A DNA stretch of 15,326 bases from OMOG01 sp041485845 (GTDB lineage: Bacteria > Acidobacteriota > Terriglobia > Bryobacterales > Bryobacteraceae). This document shows, one piece after another, positions 1 through 6,302 of this stretch. Position 1 is the stretch's first letter. The number at the start of each line of letters is the position of its first letter. A program made the translations under genes and the position numbers. Under the pieces are notes generated by a model that was not told the origin of the DNA, did not search any database, and saw only the letters and a list, made by a program, of their open reading frames with translations. The stretch is taken from the NCBI GenBank assembly GCA_041485845.1, contig JBGPKH010000155.1, forward strand, positions 1-15,326. The letters run 5' to 3'.

Positions 1-1734
1 AATGTGCCCGCCGACGGCGTCACTCAGTTCGGCTATTGGACGGAGCCGCTGGCCTGGGATGCACGGAGCGCGCGTTTGGAACTCCTCGATCCCGACGCAC
101 CCGAAGCCATCCGCGTGCTGGCCGATTATCAAAAGGTTCCCGCGTCGTTAGGCATGTGGAGCGGGCCGACTCCGGCGGGCGGCATCACGGCGGAGGTGGT
201 AGAGTACACGCCCGCTGCGGACATCCGCGGCAAGTTGGTCCTGTGCGCGGAGAATCCCGCGGGGATCAAGTGGCTGCTGGCGAAGAAAGGAGCGCTCGGC
301 GCCATCAACACCTTCACCGAAAATCCCAGCTTGGAAGACGGACGCCAGTGGATCAATGCCTGGGGCGATAACGGCTGGGCCTTCATCAAGAGCAGCACTC
401 CGTTGCTCTCTTTTTCGATTACTCCCCGCCAGTCGGCATATTTGCGCAAACTGCTGGCGGCGCATCGGACTGTCCGAGTGCGCGCCACCGTCGATACGCG
501 CTATTACTCCGGCGTCTATCCCTACACCACCGGCATCATCCCCGGCGACGGTCCCGGTGAAGAAGTGCTCACACTCGGACACACATCTGAGCAGGGCGCG
601 GAAGACAACGCCACCGGCGCCGCCGCCCAACTGGAGTCGGTTGCCGCGCTCAACCGCCTGATTGCCGCCGGCAAGCTGCCGCGCCCCAAGCGGTCGATCC
701 GCATTCTGTTCATGGGTGAGATGTACGGCTCGATGCCGTACGTAGCGAACCATCCGGAGCGCATCCGGCGCACCGTGGCCGCCATGTGTATCGATACCCC
801 CGCGGGTCTCTATAACCTGGCCGGCACCGAATACACCTTCTACATGAACCCGCACGTGGCGAAGTCCTACGTGGACGCGTTCATTTTGCGCCTGGCGGAA
901 GAATATTTCCCCAGGGTCAAGCGCCCCTGGCACGAAAAGCCGTTCATGACCGGCACCGATACCTATATCAGCGAGCCGATGGTGGGCATTCCCACGGCGT
1001 GGCCGTACAGCGGCAGCGGCGTCGAGACGCACCACAACAGCGAGGACACGCCGGACCGCGTCGACCCGCAATCCTTGCGCGATCTGGCCATCGTGAACGC
1101 CGCCTACCTCTACTACCTTGCGGCGGCCGGCGAGCCGGAAGCGCTATGGCTCGCCGAGCTGGCGCAAAATCGCGGTTACCAACAGATCGTGAAGGCCAGC
1201 GCTCCCCTGCTGGATGCGATCTACAACACCCTCGACAAACCGGCGCGCGCGCGGCTGTTGTATGACGCGCTGGAGAAGATCCAGTACGAGGTCGACCGGG
1301 AAAGCCAGGCGGTAACTTCGGTCCAGCGCCTCATCCCGGGCGAGAAGCCGCGGCGATTGACAACTCTGGCCGCAGGACTACAGCAGTTCGGCAAAGATCA
1401 GGCCGAGCGTTTCCGTGCGGCCGCCGGTATGGGACCGGACGCAGAGGGTACCCCACCGCCGCCCGATCCGCAAGCTGCCGAGGCCGCGAGGATAGTTGTG
1501 AAGCGCAAGCGATTCGGAACGATTCCGCTGGACGAGATCGCACCGGACCAGCGCGAAGGATATCCTTCCGGCGCCTGGGACACCACTGCGATTCTCGCGC
1601 TCTACTGGTGCGACGGTCATCGCAACCTGGCCGAGGTGAAGCGGCTGACGCGCCTGGAATTAGGTCCGGTGAAGCTTGATTTCGTGGGCTATTTCCGCTT
1701 CCTGCGAAAGCGCGGCTACGTGGATTTCGAGTAG
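1..1734 (+). CDS. M28-superfamily (DUF4910-like) aminopeptidase, 5' truncated
   Basis: Probable zinc-dependent exopeptidase that removes N-terminal residues from peptides. The frame is open to the left edge. A GTG at 4 is available, but the first residues already read like the interior of the family, so the true start is probably outside the window. Residues are numbered from that GTG. About 60-165 look like a PA-type insert. The metal-site pattern follows: His193, Asp201 in GAEDN, Glu239 in FMGEMYGS, Asp264, and His344 in HHNSEDTPD. Classical M28 enzymes have two adjacent glutamates (EE), but here Glu239 is followed by Met. That resembles the DUF4910-type 'PETIGS' branch, so the metal site may be atypical. 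Residues about 500-576 look like a C-terminal winged-helix domain, also seen in that branch. No terminator is visible after the stop. The peptidase fold is secure; substrate and cell location are unknown. Confidence 0.85.
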   Translation, partial: NVPADGVTQFGYWTEPLAWDARSARLELLDPDAPEAIRVLADYQKVPASLGMWSGPTPAGGITAEVVEYTPAADIRGKLVLCAENPAGIKWLLAKKGALGAINTFTENPSLEDGRQWINAWGDNGWAFIKSSTPLLSFSITPRQSAYLRKLLAAHRTVRVRATVDTRYYSGVYPYTTGIIPGDGPGEEVLTLGHTSEQGAEDNATGAAAQLESVAALNRLIAAGKLPRPKRSIRILFMGEMYGSMPYVANHPERIRRTVAAMCIDTPAGLYNLAGTEYTFYMNPHVAKSYVDAFILRLAEEYFPRVKRPWHEKPFMTGTDTYISEPMVGIPTAWPYSGSGVETHHNSEDTPDRVDPQSLRDLAIVNAAYLYYLAAAGEPEALWLAELAQNRGYQQIVKASAPLLDAIYNTLDKPARARLLYDALEKIQYEVDRESQAVTSVQRLIPGEKPRRLTTLAAGLQQFGKDQAERFRAAAGMGPDAEGTPPPPDPQAAEAARIVVKRKRFGTIPLDEIAPDQREGYPSGAWDTTAILALYWCDGHRNLAEVKRLTRLELGPVKLDFVGYFRFLRKRGYVDFE

Positions 1735-1786
1735 GGCGGCCGCATATGCTACGAAGGCTGGATCTGTCGGGTTGGAGTGGGCGACG

Positions 1787-2005
1787 TCAGGTCATGCCGC
1801 GAACATTTGCCACGCTACGAGGACGTTCCCAGGTAATGGAAAGGATGGAGCTCGAGCCCGGATTCGCACCGGCGGCGTGCAGCTTGCGAAACTGGGCTTC
1901 GGCTAGGGTTTTGGCATCGGATGTTCGGATACCGGATACCGGATCCCGGGCGATCCAGCCCTTCCAGCACTCACGCTTGAACTCGTGTTGAGTTAATGTC
2001 TGCAC
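1787..2005 (-). CDS. Possible small hypothetical protein (72 aa)
   Basis: This minus-strand frame starts at a GTG and ends at TGA. I do not recognise the product. The middle reads like a plausible helical protein segment (DAKTLAEAQFRKLHAAGANP), and the codons there mostly end in G or C, as in the neighbouring genes. Against it: no Shine-Dalgarno sequence is visible before the GTG, there is no operon partner, and part of the frame runs through the 7-bp tandem repeat at 1927-1947. It could be a remnant, a real short gene or chance. The same stretch superficially resembles a minus-strand tRNA 3' half, but a D-arm is missing. Confidence 0.3.
   Translation of the reverse strand: MQTLTQHEFKRECWKGWIARDPVSGIRTSDAKTLAEAQFRKLHAAGANPGSSSILSITWERPRSVANVRGMT
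1927..1947. repeat. 7-bp tandem repeat, three units
   Basis: Two exact GGATACC units are followed by one GGATCCC unit in perfect 7-base phase. Short intergenic tandems of this kind resemble the small dispersed repeats common in Solibacter-like genomes, but other copies cannot be checked here. Confidence 0.6.
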
Positions 2006-2023
2006 GGGCAGGCTTCATCACAG

Positions 2024-2407
2024 CCACCGGTATCAAGGTGGAGGGAAAACTCGGAGCGCGCGGTGCGGGGCGGCCACGAGGCAACGCCTCCCGCCGATTG
2101 GCCCGCGGGCGCGCGATGGAACGCGCCGAACGCCGCGAGCAGGAAGCGCCCGCGACTGGGACGTGCCCAAGCGGAACCGCGACTGCCTGGCGGCGGCTCT
2201 CGCCTGCGCCGCCCGCACGGCGGCCGATTCCGGCGCCTTCCGCCCCGCGGTCGCGCCAGGGGCCCGGTCGGCGCACTGTGGGCTCGTGAGCCGCGTGATC
2301 GGGCGACGCCCGGCCCGAACAGACGAGAGACGGCCGGGTTCTCATGCGCGACCGCTAAGTCGACCAGTTAGTTTGTGGAGATGTTGCTGCTGTCAACATC
2401 TTTGTTT
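2024..2407 (+). ncRNA. Candidate structured RNA ending at a terminator-like hairpin
   Basis: A chain of inverted repeats could form consecutive stems on the plus strand: CCACC 2024-2028 with 2037-2041; GGCGG 2069-2073 with 2091-2095 around GAGGC 2078-2082 with 2086-2090; CGCGGGCGC 2104-2112 with 2146-2154; GGCGGCG 2189-2195 with 2207-2213; and GCGGTCGCGC 2247-2256 with 2346-2355. The last would enclose GGCT/AGCC at 2281-2292 and CCCGGCC 2309-2315 with 2332-2338. A hairpin followed by a T-rich tract comes next at 2379-2407. At about 77% G+C several 9-10 bp pairings are expected by chance in 300 bases, so structure alone is weak evidence. It matches no tmRNA, RNase P, SRP or 6S landmarks that I can recognise. 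The promoter and exact ends are unknown. Confidence 0.25.
2379..2407 (+). terminator. Rho-independent-terminator-like hairpin
   Basis: AGATGTTG (2379-2386) pairs with CAACATCT (2394-2401) around a 7-base loop, and the T-rich tract TTTGTTT (2401-2407) starts at the end of the stem. On the minus strand the hairpin is followed by TCCACAAACT, so the orientation favours ending a plus-strand transcript coming from the G+C-rich segment or the peptidase gene, not the sigma factor message. The stem has only moderate G+C. Confidence 0.5.
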
Positions 2408-2452
2408 GGCTTCGCTGCGGATTGGAATTTGTTCCGCGTCCGTCTCCAGTGA

Positions 2453-3019
2453 TCAGGACATCAACTCCCGCATAAGCCACGCCTTCGCCAGCTTCCAGTC
2501 GCGCATGACGCTTTGCGGAGAGATCTTCAGAACTTCGGCGGTCTCGTCCACGCTCAAGCCGCCGAAGAAACGCATCTCGACCACTCGGGCTTTGCGCGGG
2601 TCAAACTGAGCCAGGCTGTCGAGCGCTTCGTCCAGGGCGATCAACTCCCTGGCGCGTACCGGGGCCGCGTCGATCGATTCGTTCAGGTTGAAGTGCAGCG
2701 CTCCGCCGCCGCGTTTCACCCGGGCGCGGGCTTTGGCCGCATCGACTAAGATCCTCCGCATCATCCGGGCTGAAACGGCGAAGAAGTGGGCCCGATCCTG
2801 CCAGCGAACGCTGGTTACGTCCACCAGTCGAAGATACGCTTCATTCACCAGGGCCGTCGTCTGGAGGGTGTTGCCAGGAGCCTCGCGCCGCATATGGATG
2901 CGGGCCAGTCGGCGTAGCTCCCCGTATACCAGCGGGGTGAGCCGTTCGAGGGCCGACTCATCCCCACCGCCCCAAGCCGTCAACAATCGTGTGATTTCCG
3001 CTGAAGGCGCCTCAGACAT
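2453..3019 (-). CDS. ECF-family RNA polymerase sigma factor (Acidobacteria-type)
   Basis: A 188-residue alternative sigma factor of the Sigma70_ECF type that would direct core RNA polymerase to a stress or signal regulon. Region 2 covers about residues 20-100, including the NTLQTTALVNEAYLRL and HFFAVSARMMRRILVD stretches typical of this subfamily. Region 4 covers about 130-185, with a helix-turn-helix at LSVDETAEVLKISPQSV. The length is normal. In Acidobacteria and Planctomycetes these genes often sit beside a Ser/Thr kinase or anti-sigma gene; none is adjacent here, so its controller is elsewhere or control is transcriptional. A perfect TATAAT lies 8 bases before the ATG and there is no Shine-Dalgarno sequence, pointing to a leaderless or nearly leaderless mRNA. 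The gene is divergent from the small secreted-protein gene at 3090. Confidence 0.93.
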   Translation of the reverse strand: MSEAPSAEITRLLTAWGGGDESALERLTPLVYGELRRLARIHMRREAPGNTLQTTALVNEAYLRLVDVTSVRWQDRAHFFAVSARMMRRILVDAAKARARVKRGGGALHFNLNESIDAAPVRARELIALDEALDSLAQFDPRKARVVEMRFFGGLSVDETAEVLKISPQSVMRDWKLAKAWLMRELMS

Positions 3020-3027
3020 GGCAAAGA

Positions 3028-3033
3028 ATTATA
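3028..3033 (-). promoter_or_regulatory. -10 box of the sigma factor gene
   Basis: On the minus strand this is a perfect TATAAT ending 8 bases before the ATG at 3019. Initiation 6-8 bases downstream would give essentially no 5' leader. No good -35 hexamer is seen 16-18 bases upstream, where the sequence is G/A-rich, so the promoter may need an activator or another sigma factor. Confidence 0.45.
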
Positions 3034-3089
3034 GACCGCCGTTGTAGTTCTTCCCCTCGCTTGTCGCTTAGCCACCCGCGGGAGGCAGA

Positions 3090-3437
3090 ATGCGAGCGAC
3101 ACCGATTGTGACGATGGCAATGCTGGCGGTAGGGAGCGCACCAGCCGAGGAACTCCGAGGTCAAGCGGCGCCGGCTGTACTGGTCTATGTGCAGGACGCC
3201 GGCGGTGTGCCGCCGATGGTGCTGATTCGTGCCCAGCCGGTAGCGGCCGAAATGTTCTCCGGTATCGAAATCCGTCTGACGTGGCGGAGCGGAAAACCGA
3301 GTGCGCGCGATTGGTTCCGCGAGCGCTACTGTGCGCTCGCAACGAGTACGACGAGCCTATCGCAACACAATTCCGCCGCGGAGAGGGACGAGCTGGAAGC
3401 GGCAAAGCCACCCCTCCCGGTCAATCCGGCAACTTAG
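3090..3437 (+). CDS. Small secreted hypothetical protein, possibly 3'-truncated
   Basis: A 115-residue product of unknown function. The ATG has a good Shine-Dalgarno sequence (GGAGG at 3081-3085, 4-base spacing). The N terminus MRATPIVTMAMLAVGSAPAE looks like a short signal peptide, though with a weak n-region. Residues about 28-72 (around PAVLVYVQDAGGVPPMVL and LTWRSGKPS) resemble, from memory, a family of exported Solibacter proteins. In those I recall a further half with a 'GALA...' segment, which is missing here: after about residue 75 the sequence becomes low in recognisable features. It may be a truncated family member or a decaying gene. It is divergent from the sigma factor gene and overlaps the pirin 3' end by 4 bases in convergent orientation. 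Confidence 0.55.
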   Translation: MRATPIVTMAMLAVGSAPAEELRGQAAPAVLVYVQDAGGVPPMVLIRAQPVAAEMFSGIEIRLTWRSGKPSARDWFRERYCALATSTTSLSQHNSAAERDELEAAKPPLPVNPAT

Positions 3438-4300
3438 GCCAGCACCCCCATCCGCCCTTGACGAAAATCCTCCACAGCCTGCTGCAACTCCTCGCGGCTG
3501 TTCATGACAAACGGTCCATACCGTGCCACCGGCTCGCCGATCGGCTCACCCGCGATCAGCAAGGCGCTCAGCGGCTTCGCCCCGGGATTCGCGATCCGCA
3601 CCGCGTCACCCGCGCGGTCGAACATCACCACCTGATACTGGCCTGCCTTTTTGCCGCCAAACGAGCCCTCGCCCTCGATCACGAAAGCCAACGCGTTCTC
3701 GCTCCGCGGAACCTCCTGCACAAACTCCGCCCCCGGCTGGAGCGTCAGGTGCAGGTAGAGAATCGGTATGCGCGTGTCGATCACCCCGTCCACCCCCAGC
3801 GCCTTTCCCGCGATCACCTTGACCGCCACCTTCCCCTCCGCGTCGCGAGCCACCGGAATGCGCTCCGACGTCGTGTCCTGATACCGCGGCGCGATCATCT
3901 TGTCGCGGCGCGGCAGATTGATCCATAGTTGGAAGCCGTGCAGCCGCCCGCCGTCCTTGACCAGGCCCTCGCCCGGCAGCTCCGAATGCACCAGGCCCGA
4001 TCCGGCGGTCATCCATTGCACGTCTCCGGGCCGCAGAACTCCGTGGTTACCCCACGAATCGCGGTGCTGCATCTCGCCGCTCAGCAGGTAGGTCACGGTC
4101 TCGAAGCCGCGATGCGGATGCGGCGGGAATCCACGAGCCTCTCCCGGCGCAACATCCATCGGACCCATCTGATCCAGCAGGAGGAACGGATCCAGATCCG
4201 TCAACGCGTTTCCCGGAAACGCACGCCGCAATTCCACTCCGTCCCCATCGTGCGCCTGGGGCGCCGTAAAGATGTGCGCCACGCTTCGATATTCAGCCAT
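3434..4300 (-). CDS. Pirin family protein (bicupin)
   Basis: A 288-residue cytosolic double cupin of normal pirin length. The N-terminal cupin has the signature HPHRGFETVTYLLSGEMQHRD. The expected metal ligands are His61, His63, His105 and Glu107 (in GSGLVHSE), matching the His-His-His-Glu iron site of E. coli YhhW. The C-terminal pirin domain is about residues 165-285. Some pirins have quercetin 2,3-dioxygenase activity and others act as redox-responsive regulators; which applies cannot be told from sequence. The start at 4300 is supported by GAGGTG (4308-4313) seven bases upstream. It is divergent from a MarR gene with a palindrome in between, a common arrangement in which a MarR repressor controls a pirin in response to quinones or electrophiles; regulation here is inferred. 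Confidence 0.93.
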   Translation of the reverse strand: MAEYRSVAHIFTAPQAHDGDGVELRRAFPGNALTDLDPFLLLDQMGPMDVAPGEARGFPPHPHRGFETVTYLLSGEMQHRDSWGNHGVLRPGDVQWMTAGSGLVHSELPGEGLVKDGGRLHGFQLWINLPRRDKMIAPRYQDTTSERIPVARDAEGKVAVKVIAGKALGVDGVIDTRIPILYLHLTLQPGAEFVQEVPRSENALAFVIEGEGSFGGKKAGQYQVVMFDRAGDAVRIANPGAKPLSALLIAGEPIGEPVARYGPFVMNSREELQQAVEDFRQGRMGVLA

Positions 4301-4320
4301 TTATCTTCACCTCAAGATAA
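4301..4320. promoter_or_regulatory. Perfect inverted repeat, probable MarR operator, flanking the pirin RBS
   Basis: The sequence TTATCTTCACCTCAAGATAA has perfect 7-base arms and a 6-base spacer, size and symmetry typical of MarR-family operators (compare the TATCT...AGATA arms of Bacillus MhqR boxes). It lies directly against the pirin ATG and 33 bases before the proposed MarR start. On the pirin strand the spacer is GAGGTG, the ribosome binding site. Bound protein would block pirin expression, and in RNA the arms could hold the RBS in a hairpin loop. Confidence 0.65.
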
Positions 4321-4332
4321 TTGATGCTAAGA

Positions 4333-4340
4333 TATCGATA
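4333..4340. promoter_or_regulatory. TATCGATA palindrome near the MarR start
   Basis: This perfect 8-base palindrome lies between the larger operator and the MarR start. With the preceding TAAGAT (4328-4333, a plausible -10 box) it may be part of the marR promoter or a second half-site. Evidence is limited to position and symmetry. Confidence 0.3.
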
Positions 4341-4352
4341 AGGATTCACGAC

Positions 4353-4799
4353 GTGAAAACGACCGGCTTGCATCTCTGGTTGATCCTCTGGAAAGCTTAC
4401 GACGCCCTGCGCACGCACGCCGAACGGCATATCGAGTCCCTGGGGATCGGCCTCTCGGACTTCGCCGTCCTGGAAGCTCTCCTGCACAAAGGCCCCCTGC
4501 CGGTCAACGCCATCGGCTCTCTGATCCGGCTGACCAGCGGATCCATCACCACGGCGGTCGACCGGATGGAAAGCAAGGGCTTGGTCGAGCGCCGCAACGA
4601 CCCCGGCGACCGGCGCACCCGCGTCGTGTACCTGACCGCCTCCGGCCGCAACCTGATCTCGTGCGCCTTCGCCGACCACGTGCAGGCCATGGAGGGCGCC
4701 GCGTCCGGCCTCACCGCGGCCGAGCGCGCCCAAGCGATCGCGCTGCTGAAGAAGCTGGGGTTGCGGGCGCAGGAGATCGTTACCGAGCCGCGACCGTAA
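4353..4799 (+). CDS. MarR family transcriptional regulator
   Basis: A 148-residue winged-helix repressor-type protein. The GTG at 4353 is chosen because AAGGA (4340-4344) precedes it at normal spacing and because the resulting length is typical for MarR; an in-frame extension back to 4272 would run through the operator and into the pirin gene. Residues about 35-75 give the helix-turn-helix (LIRLTSGSITTAVDRMESKG), and RNDPGDRRTRVVYLT (81-95) is the classic MarR wing with its DxRxxx motif. The long N- and C-terminal helices would form the dimer interface. It probably represses the divergent pirin gene and itself through the palindrome at 4301-4320. The last codons and stop coincide with a sequence that recurs at 8133 (see the repeat entry). 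Confidence 0.93.
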   Translation: MKTTGLHLWLILWKAYDALRTHAERHIESLGIGLSDFAVLEALLHKGPLPVNAIGSLIRLTSGSITTAVDRMESKGLVERRNDPGDRRTRVVYLTASGRNLISCAFADHVQAMEGAASGLTAAERAQAIALLKKLGLRAQEIVTEPRP

Positions 4800-4800
4800 G
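4781..4800 (+). repeat. 20-base repeat copy at the MarR stop codon
   Basis: TACCGAGCCGCGACCGTAAG matches 18 of 20 bases of the copy at 8133-8152. It encodes the final TEPRP and supplies the TAA stop. The same peptide tail and a stop arise from the second copy in an unrelated gene, so this looks like a short dispersed repeat rather than conserved protein sequence. Confidence 0.55.
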
Positions 4801-4950
4801 TGCCTACCGAGTTGAATTCCGGCCGAAATTGGCAGGATTTTTCGGCGGTGCGCGTCGCTCCGGTGAACTCTTTGGATCGTCCAGTCTCAGGGCGACAGTT
4901 CCCGGCACCTCCGCTTCCTCGGTTCTCTCAGGTATTGACTTTCTCTTGAT

Positions 4951-4980
4951 CTTCTCCGCGTTCCTCCGCGTGCTCCGCGC
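4951..4980. repeat. 10-bp tandem repeat, three units
   Basis: The units CTTCTCCGCG, TTCCTCCGCG and TGCTCCGCGC are in exact 10-base phase and share a TCCGCG-type core. Similar 'CTCCGCG' strings are, from memory, common intergenic repeats in Acidobacteria and Planctomycetes; a genome search is needed to confirm that. Confidence 0.55.
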
Positions 4981-5027
4981 CTCCCTGTCCAAACGGCTCC
5001 CTGTTCGGTTCCGGCTCTGCCGGGTTA

Positions 5028-5047
5028 GGGAGCGGCCGGGAGCGGCC
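5028..5047. repeat. Tandem duplication of GGGAGCGGCC
   Basis: Two exact adjacent copies of the 10-base unit GGGAGCGGCC occur upstream of the DUF2911 promoter candidate. No function is evident. Confidence 0.6.
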
Positions 5048-5078
5048 GGCGGGAATAAGCACGCCGCAGCCCTCGTTA

Positions 5079-5084
5079 TATACT
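5079..5084 (+). promoter_or_regulatory. Candidate -10 box for the DUF2911 gene and downstream array
   Basis: TATACT matches the -10 consensus at five of six positions and lies 17 bases before the ATG at 5102, in a local A+T-rich patch within G+C-rich DNA. The -35 position (about 5056-5061, TAAGCA) is poor. Because the next gene begins only 21 bases after the DUF2911 stop, this promoter could feed the whole array to 14828. Confidence 0.35.
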
Positions 5085-5101
5085 CACAATGAGGCACATC
5101 C

Positions 5102-5659
5102 ATGAAGCGCGCACTTACCGCAGCCATACTCATCGCCACAACCGCGGCCCTTGGCCTGGCCCAGGGCCCCAAGAAATTCTCACGCACGGCCGGCAATACG
5201 GCGAGCCCCGTCAAGGAAACCGCCGTCGCCATCGGCGGCAAGACCATCAACATTAGCTACTCCGCGCCTTCGGTTCGGGGCCGCACCATCTTCGGCGACA
5301 AGAGCATCCTCAAGAACGACGGTACGTATCCCGTGTGGCGCACCGGCGCCGACGAAGCCACGCAAATCCACACGGATGCCGACCTGGATATCAACGGCCT
5401 CGCCGTGCCCAAGGGCGACTACACCCTGTGGGTGGATCTGGACGCCGGCAAGTGGCAGCTCATCGTGAATAAGAAGTTCAGTTGGGGAACCGAATACGAC
5501 AAGGGTTCGGACGTGGGACGCGTCGCCATGACCATGAGCAAACCTGCGGCCCCCGTGGAACAGTTCCGCATCACGCTTTCGAGCGCGGGCGCCAATCGCG
5601 GCAAGCTCGAGCTCGCCTGGGAAAACATGGCCGCCTCGGTCAACTTCACCGTCAAATGA
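5102..5659 (+). CDS. DUF2911 domain protein, exported
   Basis: A 185-residue protein of unknown function. Residues 1-20 form a clear signal peptide (MKRALTAAILIATTAALGLA, cleavage near AQG). The DUF2911 domain fills most of the rest: SPVKETAVAIGGKTINISYS, a YPVWRTGADEATQIHT stretch that is the family's most recognisable motif, then KGDYTLWVD and WGTEYDKGSDVGRV. The length is normal for single-domain members, which are abundant in Acidobacteria and Bacteroidetes and usually periplasmic or secreted. A GAGG lies 7-8 bases before the ATG. It is co-directional with the array that starts 21 bases downstream and may share its transcript, although nothing links its function to that array. Confidence 0.92.
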   Translation: MKRALTAAILIATTAALGLAQGPKKFSRTAGNTASPVKETAVAIGGKTINISYSAPSVRGRTIFGDKSILKNDGTYPVWRTGADEATQIHTDADLDINGLAVPKGDYTLWVDLDAGKWQLIVNKKFSWGTEYDKGSDVGRVAMTMSKPAAPVEQFRITLSSAGANRGKLELAWENMAASVNFTVK

Positions 5660-5680
5660 TGCCCCTCGGAGGAGAGTCGA

Positions 5681-6295
5681 ATGTCCCCAGCCTCTGGTCC
5701 GGGAACCCTGTACTGCGCCGAATGCGGCCGCCCCTCGACGGCCGATGAGCTGGCGCGTTTCGGCGACCTGCTCATCTGTCCGGCGTGCAAGGACAACTAC
5801 GCGCAAAAATTGCGCGAAGGCGTCGCGCCGGTTGCGGCCACTCAGTATGCGGGTTTCTGGATCCGCGTGCTCGCCTGGCTGATCGACGCCATCATCCTCA
5901 TGGTGGCCGGCAGCATCGTGCAGTTCGCCCTGCTGGGCTCGCTCGTCGCCATTCCCAACGTACAGCCCGGCGCCGACCCGACCGCAGCTATCGCCGGCAT
6001 GATGGGGATGCTCGGCATCGTGTACCTCGTAAACATGGTGATCGGGTGCAGCTACGAGGCCGGTTTCGTCGGCAGCACTCTCTCCGCCACCCCGGGGAAA
6101 CTGGCCGTCGGCCTCAAGGTCCTCCGTCCCGGCGGCGGGCGCGTCAGCCTCGGGCGCGCGGTCGGACGCTATTTCGCCAAGGTCCTCAGCGGGCTGATTC
6201 TGGGCATCGGATACATCATCGTCGGTTTCGATGCTCAAAAACGCGGGTTGCACGACATGATTTGCGATACGCGCGTGGTCAAGCGGCAGAACTGA
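5681..6295 (+). CDS. RDD family membrane protein with N-terminal zinc ribbon
   Basis: A 204-residue inner-membrane protein. The N terminus has a four-cysteine ribbon (Cys12, Cys15, Cys33, Cys36). The RDD domain begins at GFWIRVLAWLIDAIIL, with the characteristic Arg62 and Asp69, followed by hydrophobic segments at about 60-90, 106-123 and 170-183. The later motif TPGKLAVGLKVL and the end FDAQKRGLHDMICDTRVV fit the family. RDD proteins are poorly understood; some have been linked to ion or osmolyte handling. The start is supported by GGAGGAGAG 5-10 bases upstream. It opens the compact array, 7 bases before the next gene. A second, differently built RDD protein closes the array at 14058. Confidence 0.9.
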   Translation: MSPASGPGTLYCAECGRPSTADELARFGDLLICPACKDNYAQKLREGVAPVAATQYAGFWIRVLAWLIDAIILMVAGSIVQFALLGSLVAIPNVQPGADPTAAIAGMMGMLGIVYLVNMVIGCSYEAGFVGSTLSATPGKLAVGLKVLRPGGGRVSLGRAVGRYFAKVLSGLILGIGYIIVGFDAQKRGLHDMICDTRVVKRQN

Positions 6296-6302
6296 TCTCG
6301 AC

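Larger units (their letters stand above)
1735..2452. other. Long intergenic region, no convincing protein gene
   Basis: About 0.7 kb lies between the peptidase stop and the 3' end of the minus-strand sigma factor gene. From 1735 to about 2000 there is only one weak minus-strand reading frame (1787-2005) and a three-unit 7-bp tandem repeat (GGATACC, GGATACC, GGATCCC; 1927-1947). From 2041 to 2340 the DNA is about 77% G+C by direct count and full of short inverted repeats; its reading frames in several registers are Arg/Pro/Ala-rich, as expected from composition alone. From 2360 to 2450 the sequence is much richer in A+T and contains a terminator-like hairpin. Confidence 0.6.
4800..5101. other. 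Intergenic region with short repeats, no gene seen
   Basis: About 300 bases lie between the MarR and DUF2911 genes. They contain a three-unit 10-bp repeat (4951-4980), a small hairpin CCGGC/GCCGG (5011-5023) without a T-tract, and two tandem copies of GGGAGCGGCC (5028-5047). A TATACT box precedes the DUF2911 start. Reading frames on both strands are short and unlike any family I recognise. Confidence 0.6.

Noticed and set aside
1845..1895. Minus-strand tRNA-like 3' half with a possible CGC anticodon loop, T-arm-like stretch and CCA
   Set aside because: No D-arm or matching 5' acceptor strand is found, the T-loop lacks the TTC core and the stems contain mismatches; a chance resemblance is more likely.
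2041..2355. RNase P RNA, tmRNA or SRP RNA in the G+C-rich segment
   Set aside because: The conserved landmarks I know (for example AGAGCAAACCGCC of RNase P, the tRNA-like ends of tmRNA, GGAAGCAGCC of SRP RNA) are absent on both strands.
1996..2371. Overlapping Arg/Pro/Ala-rich reading frames on both strands
   Set aside because: All are explained by about 77% G+C with few stop codons; no RBS, domain or consistent codon pattern singles out one frame.
4272..4352. Longer N terminus for the MarR protein
   Set aside because: It would start inside the pirin gene and translate through the palindrome; the GTG at 4353 has an RBS and gives the normal MarR length.
5011..5023. CCGGC-TCT-GCCGG hairpin as a terminator for the MarR gene
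   Set aside because: It has only a 5-bp stem, lies more than 200 bases after the stop and is followed by GTTAGGG rather than a T-tract.
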